Positions 1-7,562 of a stretch of DNA of 64,000 nt are shown one piece after another. Position 1 is the stretch's first letter, and each line of letters starts with the position of its first letter. This stretch comes from Aerococcus viridans (GTDB taxonomy: Bacteria; Bacillota; Bacilli; Lactobacillales; Aerococcaceae). The DNA lies in assembly GCF_002871935.1 (NCBI RefSeq), contig NZ_PNHQ01000013.1, positions 1 through 64,000 on the forward strand, given 5' to 3'. The notes under the pieces are model-generated. The model worked only from the letters and a program-made list of their open reading frames with translations, did no database searches and had not been told where the DNA came from. The translations under genes were made by a program, and so were the position numbers.

Positions 1-95
1 ACTTAATGATAATGGAATCCTCGTTTTTTTGCGAAAAAAATTGGACCAATGACTTTTTTAGTCATCAGTCCTATATATTGTAGAGCCTGAAATTG

Positions 96-131
96 AGCGG
101 TTGATAGCTACAGGTATCAACCGCTTTTCTT
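96..131 (+). terminator. Rho-independent terminator upstream of aspartate kinase
   Basis: A perfect 11-bp inverted repeat (AGCGGTTGATA, 8-nt loop, TATCAACCGCT) is followed by TTTCTTATT. It either ends a transcript entering from the left or is a leader terminator for the aspartate kinase gene 75 bp downstream. A second, weaker hairpin (GGAC..ATGACT / AGTCAT..GTCC, 43-71) lies before it. No lysine-riboswitch or T-box motif is recognisable, but the region is cut by the window edge. Confidence 0.75.
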
Positions 132-204
132 ATTGTATAAGATCTGATATTTATGATAAGATAGCTCATAATACATTAAAATTGGATTGGGATGAAATGA
201 AAAA

Positions 205-1560
205 ATGAAAGTAGTAAAATTTGGAGGATCATCAGTTGCATCAGCTGAACAACTGGTGAAAGTAAAAGATATCGTAATCAGTGATACTGACCGTAAATTT
301 GTCATTGTTTCTGCTCCAGGAAAGCGTGACAAAGCGGATATTAAGGTAACTGACTTGTTAATTGACTTAGCTACTGAGATTTTACATGATAGTGAAAATG
401 CATCAGCTACTTTTAACCAAATTGTTGATCGATTTAGAGATACGGCTGAGGGGCTAGAAATGGATTTAGCTATCATAGATAAAATTTCAAAACAATTGAA
501 TGATTTAATTAATTCAGGTATTACAGCACAACCTGCATATTTTACGGATGCTATTAAGGCCTTTGGTGAGGATGCTAATGCCCAGTTAATTGCAGCGTAT
601 TTTTCTGGTCTAGGTTATGAGGCTTCTTATCTAAATCCTCAAGATGCGGGTTTATTTTTGTCTGATAATCCAGGGCAAGCACGTGTATTACCTGAATCTT
701 ATCAAAATTTATATAAATTACGTAAACAGGATGGTATCATCGTGATACCTGGTTTCTTCGGCTATACCAAAGATGGAAAATTGGTGACCTTTTCTCGTGG
801 AGGTTCTGATATTACCGGTGCAATCGTAGCCAACGGTGTAAAGGCTTCAATGTATGAAAACTTTACGGATGTTTCTTCAATTTATGTGGCAAATCCAAGT
901 GTCGTCCATAATCCAGTAGCGATTGAACAACTCACTTATTCAGAAATGCGTGAGTTATCTTATGCAGGATTCTCTGTTTTCCATGACGAAGCGTTACAGC
1001 CCGCCTTTATTGCTGATATTCCTGTAGCTGTAAAAAATACAAACGAACCACATGCACCTGGCACTTTGATTACACGAACTCGTCCCAAAAATAATTTAGC
1101 TATTTCAGGTATTGCATCAACTAGTGGATTTGCTTCTGTTTATATCAAGAAATATATGATGAATAGAGAAGTTGGATTTGTACGTCGTGTATTATCTGTA
1201 TTAGAGAGATATGGTGTTTCTTTTGAACATATTGTTTCTGGTATTGATGATATTGATGTCATATTCAAAGAGGATGCTTTATCAAAGAAAGAATTAGAGG
1301 AAATGATAGCTGAAATCAAAGCTGAAACTGTTGCAGATGCTGTCGAAAAAAGAGACAATTTAAGTCTTTTGATGCTTGTGGGTGAAGGTATGATTGAGAA
1401 TATCGGGAATACTGCAAGAGCAACCAAAGCCTTGTCAAATGCTGATATCAACTTGGAAATGATTAATCAAGGATCATCTGAAATTTCTGTCATGTTTGGT
1501 ATTATTGAAGAACGAGAAGATGACGCTGTCCGAGCTATATATAAGGAGTTTTTTAACTAA
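205..1560 (+). CDS. yclM: Aspartate kinase (YclM/AK III type)
   Basis: Catalyses ATP-dependent phosphorylation of L-aspartate, the first step towards diaminopimelate/lysine, threonine and methionine. The amino-acid kinase fold opens with KFGGSS (residues 5-10) and has FSRGGSDITG near residue 200. The last ~150 residues look like paired ACT domains, so feedback inhibition by end products is expected. At 451 residues it resembles monofunctional B. subtilis AK III (YclM/ThrD) rather than the shorter ~405-residue isozymes. ATG 205 places the kinase motif correctly; its Shine-Dalgarno (GGGATG) is weak. The gene is monocistronic, with a terminator before it and a dispersed repeat carrying a terminator after it. 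Effector specificity cannot be read from sequence. Confidence 0.93.
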   Translation: MKVVKFGGSSVASAEQLVKVKDIVISDTDRKFVIVSAPGKRDKADIKVTDLLIDLATEILHDSENASATFNQIVDRFRDTAEGLEMDLAIIDKISKQLNDLINSGITAQPAYFTDAIKAFGEDANAQLIAAYFSGLGYEASYLNPQDAGLFLSDNPGQARVLPESYQNLYKLRKQDGIIVIPGFFGYTKDGKLVTFSRGGSDITGAIVANGVKASMYENFTDVSSIYVANPSVVHNPVAIEQLTYSEMRELSYAGFSVFHDEALQPAFIADIPVAVKNTNEPHAPGTLITRTRPKNNLAISGIASTSGFASVYIKKYMMNREVGFVRRVLSVLERYGVSFEHIVSGIDDIDVIFKEDALSKKELEEMIAEIKAETVADAVEKRDNLSLLMLVGEGMIENIGNTARATKALSNADINLEMINQGSSEISVMFGIIEEREDDAVRAIYKEFFN

Positions 1561-1577
1561 ATTTGTAGTTTAGAAAA

Positions 1578-1747
1578 AGAAGGTGAAACAAAAGTCGTTA
1601 GAATTGACGTACTTGACCAAAAGCCGAACAATAACGAAATATTATTGGCACATTTTGGGAAGTATCGGACAATATTGACTTTTGAAACCCGATGATTAAC
1701 ATTTTTATATATCAAAAGAGGCTGAGGTATTTTGTCCCAGCCTCTTT
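1578..1747 (+). repeat. Dispersed ~172-bp repeat, copy 1
   Basis: First of three copies (others at 3358-3530 and, inverted, 36802-36973). Shared landmarks in order: AGAAGGTGA(A/G)ACAAAAGTCG, GACGTACTTGACCAAAAG, the small dyad CAATAAY..ATATTATTG, AGTATCGGACAAT, and a terminal GC-rich hairpin AGAGGCTG..CAGCCTCTTT. It holds no ORF and fills the convergent gap between aspartate kinase and uppP. This copy is the most diverged (GAAACA for GAGACA; an imperfect terminal hairpin). Confidence 0.85.
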
Positions 1748-1750
1748 AGA
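1714..1750. terminator. Terminator hairpin at the 3' end of repeat copy 1
   Basis: AAAGAGGCTG and CAGCCTCTTT form a 10-bp stem, with A-runs on one side and T-runs on the other, so it can terminate both the aspartate kinase transcript and the opposing uppP transcript. It is the terminal hairpin of the dispersed repeat. Confidence 0.75.
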
Positions 1751-1769
1751 TTAAAATTTTACAGACAAC

Positions 1770-2600
1770 CTATGCATTAAATAGTAAGAAATATAAGAAC
1801 ACTATAATACCGAGAGCGATACGGTACCAACCAAATACTTTGAAGTCATTTCTTTTAATATATTTCAAGAATAGCTTAATCGTTAAAACGGAAATAATAA
1901 AAGCCACAACCATCCCAACCAAGAGTAACCATATTTCTGTTCCAGTAAAAACAAAGCCATTTAAGAAAGCTTTAATTAATTTTAATGCAGAAGCACCAAA
2001 CATAATGGGGATACTCATAAAGAATGAGAAGTTCGCAGCCAATGGTCTTGACGTACCGACAATAGTTGCACCTAGAATTGTTGAACCTGAACGTGATGTT
2101 CCTGGGACTAGTGAAAGTACTTGGAATAGGCCAATTTTAAACGCATCCATATAAGACAAATCGGTCATAGTATCTATTTTTACTTGTTTATTTTGGTTGC
2201 GATTCTCAATCCAGATAAACCAAATACCATAAACAATCAAAGTAATCGCTACTACCGACCAAGTCATCAAGTGGGCTTCCATCCAAGAGTCTAATAGTAA
2301 CCCAGCAATCACAGCAGGTAAACAACCAACAAATACCTTAAACCAAGTCATCCAAGTTTCTTCTTTTTCAGCTTTAGACTTACTTGGGGCAAATGGGTTT
2401 AATTGGTTAAAGTTTAGCCATACTACAGCTAGAATAGCTCCAACTTGAATGACAACGAGGAAGATATCCCAAAATTCTCGGCGGACATTTAAAGTAATAA
2501 ATTCTTCCAAAAGAATCATATGTCCAGTTGATGAAATAGGTAACCATTCAGTAATCCCCTCTACGATACCTAATAAAATCACCTTTAATGTATCTAACAT
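1770..2600 (-). CDS. uppP: Undecaprenyl-diphosphatase UppP (BacA)
   Basis: Integral membrane phosphatase that dephosphorylates undecaprenyl pyrophosphate, regenerating the lipid carrier for peptidoglycan and other wall polymers; overexpression of the family gives bacitracin resistance. The two family signatures are intact: [14 protein letters not shown] at residues 14-27 and PGTSRSGST at 166-174, carrying the conserved acidic, histidine, serine and arginine residues. Several hydrophobic segments fit the polytopic fold, and 276 residues is normal. The start ATG is preceded on the minus strand by AAGGGAAATTG, an acceptable ribosome-binding site. It is transcribed alone, convergent with aspartate kinase. 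Confidence 0.96.
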   Translation of the reverse strand: MLDTLKVILLGIVEGITEWLPISSTGHMILLEEFITLNVRREFWDIFLVVIQVGAILAVVWLNFNQLNPFAPSKSKAEKEETWMTWFKVFVGCLPAVIAGLLLDSWMEAHLMTWSVVAITLIVYGIWFIWIENRNQNKQVKIDTMTDLSYMDAFKIGLFQVLSLVPGTSRSGSTILGATIVGTSRPLAANFSFFMSIPIMFGASALKLIKAFLNGFVFTGTEIWLLLVGMVVAFIISVLTIKLFLKYIKRNDFKVFGWYRIALGIIVFLYFLLFNA

Positions 2601-2735
2601 TTATCAATTTCCCTTCATTCTTGTTTAATTTATTTCTCAAATTAGTATAAATGAAAATATCGGATAAAACAAAAAAACATTATAAATTTAAGAACTCTTT
2701 AAAGTTTAGAAAGGTGAAATCCCTTCATAGAAGTA

Positions 2736-2765
2736 TTGTCATTATTTTTATGGTTGTGATATGAT
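2736..2765 (+). promoter_or_regulatory. Promoter of the EIIA gene
   Basis: TTGTCA (2736-2741), an 18-bp spacer and TATGAT (2760-2765), with an extended -10 TG at 2757-2758. It lies 40 bp before the ATG of the EIIA gene. No convincing catabolite-response element overlaps it. Confidence 0.55.
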
Positions 2766-2805
2766 TAATCTAGTTAACAAAATGAATACTTAAGGAGCGA
2801 GCCAT

Positions 2806-3330
2806 ATGTTTAATTTTTTTAAGAAAAATAAGAAGAAAGAAACTACAAAACAATCGAGTAGTTCTCAATTAGCAGAAACTTTATTTGCTCCTGCAACGGG
2901 CGAATTTAAAGCTATTGATCAAGTGGATGATCCTGTGTTTTCACAAAAAATGATGGGAGACGGTTATGCTGTGGAACCTGAAACTGGAGATGTGTATGCA
3001 CCGGTTGCTGGTACTGTTATGAGTATTTTCCCAACTAAACATGCAATCTACATTAAAACTGATGATGATGTAGAAGTCTTAGTTCATATGGGGATTGATA
3101 CTGTTGAATTAGATGGTGCACCATTTGAGGTTACTGTAGCTGAAGGTGATCAAGTAAGTGTTGGTAGTAAAATCGCGAATGTAGATTTAAACCAGTTAGC
3201 TTCTGCTGGCAAAGGAAAATTTATCGTTGTAGTATTCACAAATTTAGAAGACTTTTCTAACTTACAATTAACTGCATCAGGACATGTAACGCATAGTGCA
3301 GAAGTAGGTACTGTAACAGCGGATCATTAA
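2806..3330 (+). CDS. crr: PTS glucose-family EIIA protein (Crr-like)
   Basis: Cytoplasmic phosphocarrier of the phosphotransferase system. It takes phosphate from HPr on a histidine and passes it to an EIIB domain of a glucose-family transporter. The core starts at about residue 27 (LFAPATGEF). It contains the conserved pair His79 (TKHAIYI) and His94 (VHMGIDTVEL); the latter is the phosphorylated histidine by family comparison. The first ~25 residues are a Lys/Ser-rich extension. At 174 residues it is a free-standing EIIA, not fused to EIICB, so its partner permease lies elsewhere. RBS AAGGAG lies upstream of ATG 2806. It is monocistronic, ending at repeat copy 2. Confidence 0.92.
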   Translation: MFNFFKKNKKKETTKQSSSSQLAETLFAPATGEFKAIDQVDDPVFSQKMMGDGYAVEPETGDVYAPVAGTVMSIFPTKHAIYIKTDDDVEVLVHMGIDTVELDGAPFEVTVAEGDQVSVGSKIANVDLNQLASAGKGKFIVVVFTNLEDFSNLQLTASGHVTHSAEVGTVTADH

Positions 3331-3357
3331 TCCAAATATACATGATTAATATACCAA

Positions 3358-3530
3358 AGAAGGTGAGACAAAAGTCGTTTTGAATTAACGTACTGGACCA
3401 AAAAACGAACAATAATAAAATATTATTGGAGACATTTGGGCAGTATCGGACAATGATGATTTTTGGAATTTAATTATAAACATTCTCATATAGCAAAAAG
3501 AGGCTGAGACATTTTTGTTTCAGCCTCTTT
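3358..3530 (+). repeat. Dispersed ~172-bp repeat, copy 2
   Basis: Second copy of the element at 1578-1747, in the same orientation. It keeps AGAAGGTGAGACAAAAGTCG at the left end, GTACTGGACCAAAA, CGAACAATAAT..ATATTATTGGAGACATTTGGG, AGTATCGGACAATG, and the terminal hairpin. The left end GGTGAGACAAAAG resembles the 5' arm of the terminal hairpin, so the ends are imperfect inverted repeats of each other. It is intergenic, 28 bp after the EIIA stop codon. Confidence 0.9.
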
Positions 3531-3537
3531 TTTTATT
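3495..3537. terminator. Terminator in repeat copy 2
   Basis: A 17-bp stem (AAAAAGAGGCTGAGACA / TGTTTCAGCCTCTTTTT, with a G-U pair) and a 4-nt loop, followed by T7. It ends the EIIA transcript and is supplied by the repeat itself. Confidence 0.88.
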
Positions 3538-3553
3538 TAACCTAAAAATTTGT

Positions 3554-3730
3554 ATAATCGTTCGTATTACAAATGGTTAAAATACTTAATTTTAAATAGA
3601 AAATGATAAATTAATAAAAAATACGAACTATTTTTACAAAAACACTTTACTTTGTCTAAATTATGCCGTAATATAAATCCTGTAATAAGCGAACATTATA
3701 AAAATTTAAAATCATAACATTCGTTATTTG
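3554..3730 (+). promoter_or_regulatory. nup operon control region: promoter with PurR-box-like sites
   Basis: A candidate promoter is TTTACT (3646-3651), a 17-bp spacer and TATAAT-like TAATAT (3669-3674). Around it are CGAAC-core motifs matching the Gram-positive PurBox (AWWWCCGAACWWT). These are an inverted GTTCGT at 3560-3565, ACGAAC at 3623-3628 in AAATACGAACTAT, GCGAACATTAT at 3689-3699, and an inverted weaker ATTCGTTAT at 3719-3727. The last two are convergent with 24 nt between CGAAC and ATTCG, the arrangement expected for paired PurBoxes. Binding by PurR is inferred from motif and operon function. Confidence 0.55.
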
Positions 3731-3740
3731 GAGGAGAAAC

Positions 3741-4811
3741 ATGTCTACAAAATTTAAAAACATCGTTTTATTAGCTGGTTCTGTATTTGCTTTAGCAGCA
3801 TGTCAAGGACAAAACGCTGGTACTGAATCTAGCAGTTCTGATGCTCAAGCAGGGGCTTCGTCTTCTACTGAAGCTACTGGTGATTATGCCATTGGTATGA
3901 TTACTGATGAAGGTGGAGTTGATGATCGTTCGTTTAACCAATCAGCTTGGGAAGGTATGCAAGCTTGGTCAGAAGAAACTGGCAATAAGGTACAATATTA
4001 CGAATCAACAGATTCATCTGATTTCGTACCAAACTTCAATACTGCGATTGCAGATGGTTATGACATTATCTTCGGTATGGGCTTCATGTTAGAAGATACT
4101 TTTAATGAAGTAGCACCTGCTAATCCAGACCAACAATTTGCCTTTATTGATGGACAAGTGGATCAACCAAATGTTGTTTCTATGACCTTTAAAGATCAAG
4201 AATCTGCTTTCTTAGCAGGTATAGCTGCGGCATCAACATCTGAAACTGGCAAAGTCGGTTTTGTGGGCGGTATGAAAACACCTGGGATTGATCGTTTTGA
4301 AACTGGTTTTAAAGCCGGCGTTGCCTATGTAGATGATTCAATTGAAGTAGATGCACAATATGTTGAATCATTTGGTGATGCAGCAACTGGTCAACAAATT
4401 GCGAATGCTATGTATACAAGTGGTGTGGATGTCATCTATACTGCAGCTGGTGGTTCAGGTAACGGTGTATTTACAGAAGCTCGTAACCGTTTAGAAGCTG
4501 ATAGCGAAGCAAACATCTGGGTGATTGGTGTTGACCGTGATCAAACTGAAGAAGGTGAATGGTCAGGAGGCAACTTCACTTTAACTTCTACAATTAAAGA
4601 TACAGGTTCAGCAATCGTTGCCATTACAGAGCAAACTATGGAAAACGAGTTTCCAGGTGGGGAATTGGTTGAATATGGTTTAGCAGATAAGACAGTTGAT
4701 GTCACTAAAGGTAACCTGGATGATGAAACTTGGGCAACAATTGAAGATGCGAAACAACAAATCATTGATGGTGAAATTGACGTTCCAGAATTTTCTTATT
4801 CAGCAGAGTGA
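3741..4811 (+). CDS. nupN: BMP-family nucleoside-binding lipoprotein
   Basis: Extracellular solute-binding lipoprotein of an ABC importer, BMP/PnrA family, which binds purine and pyrimidine nucleosides. A signal peptide ends in a lipobox LAAC with the lipidated Cys at residue 21, followed by a Ser/Thr/Glu-rich tether and then the periplasmic-binding fold starting at YAIGMITDEGGVDDRSFNQS. The DDRSFNQ segment is typical of the family's binding site. The 356-residue length is normal. It has a strong RBS (GGAGGA) before ATG 3741. It is first in the operon with the ATPase and two permeases; a hairpin after its stop probably keeps the binding protein more abundant than the membrane parts. PurR control is suggested by upstream sites. 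Confidence 0.93.
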   Translation: MSTKFKNIVLLAGSVFALAACQGQNAGTESSSSDAQAGASSSTEATGDYAIGMITDEGGVDDRSFNQSAWEGMQAWSEETGNKVQYYESTDSSDFVPNFNTAIADGYDIIFGMGFMLEDTFNEVAPANPDQQFAFIDGQVDQPNVVSMTFKDQESAFLAGIAAASTSETGKVGFVGGMKTPGIDRFETGFKAGVAYVDDSIEVDAQYVESFGDAATGQQIANAMYTSGVDVIYTAAGGSGNGVFTEARNRLEADSEANIWVIGVDRDQTEEGEWSGGNFTLTSTIKDTGSAIVAITEQTMENEFPGGELVEYGLADKTVDVTKGNLDDETWATIEDAKQQIIDGEIDVPEFSYSAE

Positions 4812-4832
4812 GGAATATAGCAAAAGAAAATT

Positions 4833-4859
4833 GCGTCAGTCAAATTGACTGACGCTTTT
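4833..4859 (+). terminator. Intra-operon attenuating terminator after nupN
   Basis: A perfect 10-bp stem GCGTCAGTCA / TGACTGACGC with a 3-nt loop, then TTTTCC. It lies between the binding-protein gene and the ATPase gene, 41 bp before the next start. It probably allows partial read-through, raising binding protein over transporter. Confidence 0.8.
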
Positions 4860-4900
4860 CCTATGATTGGGACAGTAGGTTAGAAAAGAGGAAAATAAAC

Positions 4901-6496
4901 GTGCAAAATGAAAATGTCATTGAAATGCGTGACATCACCAAAATCTTTGGTAATTACAAAGCGAACGACAAGATCAACTTCAATTTAAAAAAAGGTGAAG
5001 TTCATGCCTTATTAGGGGAAAATGGTGCTGGAAAATCAACACTAATGAATATTTTATCTGGTTTATTATCACCAACATCCGGTGAAATCTTAGTAAACGG
5101 TCAAGTTGCAAATATTAGTTCTCCAGATAATGCAAATAAGTTAGGCATTGGGATGGTTCATCAGCATTTTATGCTGATTGATAAATTTACGGTTGCAGAA
5201 AATATTGTATTAGGAAAAGAATCCACAAAATTTGGTTACCTAGATGAAAAAGCCGCTTATGACAAAATTAAAGAATTATCCAATCAATACCAGCTAGCCG
5301 TAGATCCGGATGCATACGTTGAAGATATTTCTGTTGGTCAACAACAACGAGTAGAAATTATTAAAGCTCTCTACAGAGGAGCAGATATTTTAATCTTTGA
5401 TGAGCCAACAGCCGTATTAACACCCCAAGAAATTGAAGAATTAATGCATATCATGAAAGCTATGACACTTGAGGGCAAATCAATTATCCTAATTACGCAT
5501 AAATTAGATGAGATTACCACTGTTGCTGACCGTTGCACAGTTATTCGGCGTGGTCAGAGTATTGATACTGTAGAAGTTGCAAAAACAAATAAGCAAGAAT
5601 TAGCAGACATGATGGTTGGTCGCCATGTTAACTTCAAAGTAGAAAAACAACCAGCTAAAACGGGAGATGTTATTTTACAGGTCAAGGACCTAGTTGTGAA
5701 TGAGTCTCGCGGATTACAGGCCGTAAAATCTGTTGATTTTGATGTACGAGCAGGAGAAATCTTGGGGATTGCTGGGATTGATGGAAATGGGCAAACAGAA
5801 TTAATTCAAGCAATTGCCGGTTTGAGAAAGGTAGTTTCAGGAAAAGTATCGTTATCAGGGAAAGATGTGACGAATAAACGTCCTCGAAAGATTACTGAAG
5901 CCGGATTAGGACATATTCCAGAAGATCGTCAAAAGCATGGGCTATTCTTAGAATGGTCGATTGCAGAAAATATGGCGATGCAATCTTACTATCAAAAGCC
6001 GTTTTCAAAGAACGGTCTGTTAAACCATCAATTTATCAATGATCATGCAAAAATTTTGATTGGTGAATTTGATGTGAGAACGGAAAGTGAAGCAACTTTA
6101 GCGGGTGCTTTATCTGGTGGTAACCAACAGAAAGTTATCATCGCGCGCGAATTAGACCGTAATCCAGACTTATTAATTGCTGCGCAACCGACTAGAGGAT
6201 TGGATGTTGGTGCAATTGAATTTGTCCATGATCGATTAGTACAACATCGGGATGCTGGGAAGAGTGTATTATTAATGAGTTTTGAGTTAGATGAGATTAT
6301 GGGCGTAGCTGACCGGATTGCTGTCATGCATGATGGGAAAATAAATGCAATCGTCGCTGCTGAAGATACAAATGAAACAGAATTAGGTTTACTAATGGCT
6401 GGTGTATCCTTAAAAGAGGCACGAGTACAAAGTCACTTAAATCCTGTAGGACAAGACGCTATAGATGAAGGAGTTGAAACAGTTGAAAGCATTTAA
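4901..6496 (+). CDS. nupO: Nucleoside ABC importer ATP-binding protein
   Basis: Tandem-ATPase subunit that powers the importer from the cytoplasmic side. NBD1 (about 1-245) has Walker A GENGAGKST at residues 39-47, signature VGQQQ and Walker B LIFDEPTAV. NBD2 (about 255-505) has the shortened P-loop GIDGNGQTE, signature SGGNQQK and the degenerate Walker B LIAAQPTRGLD. This is the asymmetric pattern of sugar/nucleoside importers of the MglA/RbsA/NupO class. The start is GTG 4901, 8 nt after AGAGGA; the nearest ATGs are out of frame or inside the motif region. The ~25-residue C-terminal tail overlaps the next gene's start. Confidence 0.93.
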   Translation: MQNENVIEMRDITKIFGNYKANDKINFNLKKGEVHALLGENGAGKSTLMNILSGLLSPTSGEILVNGQVANISSPDNANKLGIGMVHQHFMLIDKFTVAENIVLGKESTKFGYLDEKAAYDKIKELSNQYQLAVDPDAYVEDISVGQQQRVEIIKALYRGADILIFDEPTAVLTPQEIEELMHIMKAMTLEGKSIILITHKLDEITTVADRCTVIRRGQSIDTVEVAKTNKQELADMMVGRHVNFKVEKQPAKTGDVILQVKDLVVNESRGLQAVKSVDFDVRAGEILGIAGIDGNGQTELIQAIAGLRKVVSGKVSLSGKDVTNKRPRKITEAGLGHIPEDRQKHGLFLEWSIAENMAMQSYYQKPFSKNGLLNHQFINDHAKILIGEFDVRTESEATLAGALSGGNQQKVIIARELDRNPDLLIAAQPTRGLDVGAIEFVHDRLVQHRDAGKSVLLMSFELDEIMGVADRIAVMHDGKINAIVAAEDTNETELGLLMAGVSLKEARVQSHLNPVGQDAIDEGVETVESI

Positions 6497-7562
6497 ATCG
6501 CGTACCCTTATAGAGAAATTGACAATTCCTTTTATTTCTATAGTAAGTGGTTTTATTCTAGGCGCCTTAATTATGTTGTTTTTTGGATATAATCCAATAG
6601 CTGCGTACGATGCCATGATAATGACAGTATTATCAAGTCCATACTTTATTGGTGAAGTATTAAGACAAGCGACAGTGTTAACGCTCACCGGTCTGGCCTT
6701 CAATGTTGCTTATCAATCAGGTTTCTTCAATATTGGTTTGTCTGGACAATTACTAGCAGGATGGCTATCATCGGTTTCATTTGCTTTAGCATTTCCGGAT
6801 GTACCGAAAGTGATCATGGTACCTAGTGTGTTAATTATTGGCACATTATCAGGTGCTTTATTCGCATCAATCGCAGGGGTATTGCGTGCTTATTTAGGAA
6901 CAAATGAAGTCGTAGTGACGATTATGTTGAACTATATCATTTTATATTCAACGAATTATTTGATTCGTGAAGTGATTGGTACGGGGAATATGACTGAAAA
7001 AGTTGGAGAAAATGCTTCTTTAGCACTTGGCTTCATTACAACGATAACAGGTGGTTCTCGTCTAAATATGGGGATACTCATTGCAATAGTTATGGTGATT
7101 TTATATGGATTTGTGATGAAACATACAACGATGGGATTCGAATTAAAAGCTGTCGGATTGAACAAAGAAGCAGCAGAGTATGCCGGCATTCACGTAGAGA
7201 AAAATATTGTTTTAGCTATTTTTCTATCTGGTGGATTAGCAGGTTTAGCAGGTGTCATTCATGGAATCGGTACGTTTGGTAATTTATATACCTTAACTTC
7301 ACTACCTTCTGAAGGTTTTAATGGTATCGCTGTCGGGTTACTAGGTATGGGAACACCTTTAGGCACTTTCTTAGCTTCTATTTTGTTTGGTATTTTAAAC
7401 ATTGGCGCTTCATTTATGCCAAATCGAGCAGGGGTTCCTGATGAATTAGCGAGTGTGATCACTGCAGCAATTATTTTCTTCATTGGTTCGTCTTACATCA
7501 TTAGTTATAGTTTAGAAAAATTTGGAAAAAGTAAAAAGCAAACGATAAAGGGGGACCAATAA
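6483..7562 (+). CDS. nupP: Nucleoside ABC importer permease 1
   Basis: Integral membrane subunit of the nucleoside importer, in the family of BMP-associated permeases related to ribose/branched-chain amino acid permeases. It is strongly hydrophobic throughout with about nine to ten membrane segments, and contains the conserved cytoplasmic stretch FELKAVGLNKEAAEYAGI that contacts the ATPase. An ATG at 6465 is in frame, but AAGGAG (6468-6473) lies downstream of it and sits 9 nt before TTG 6483, so I prefer the TTG. Either start overlaps the end of the ATPase gene, implying translational coupling. Its stop overlaps the next start as TAATG. Confidence 0.9.
   Translation: MKAFKSRTLIEKLTIPFISIVSGFILGALIMLFFGYNPIAAYDAMIMTVLSSPYFIGEVLRQATVLTLTGLAFNVAYQSGFFNIGLSGQLLAGWLSSVSFALAFPDVPKVIMVPSVLIIGTLSGALFASIAGVLRAYLGTNEVVVTIMLNYIILYSTNYLIREVIGTGNMTEKVGENASLALGFITTITGGSRLNMGILIAIVMVILYGFVMKHTTMGFELKAVGLNKEAAEYAGIHVEKNIVLAIFLSGGLAGLAGVIHGIGTFGNLYTLTSLPSEGFNGIAVGLLGMGTPLGTFLASILFGILNIGASFMPNRAGVPDELASVITAAIIFFIGSSYIISYSLEKFGKSKKQTIKGDQ

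Noticed and set aside
1..204. Lysine riboswitch or T-box controlling aspartate kinase
   Set aside because: No T-box core (GGTGG..CCGCG-type) or L-box motif is recognisable. Only hairpins are visible and the region is truncated at the window start.
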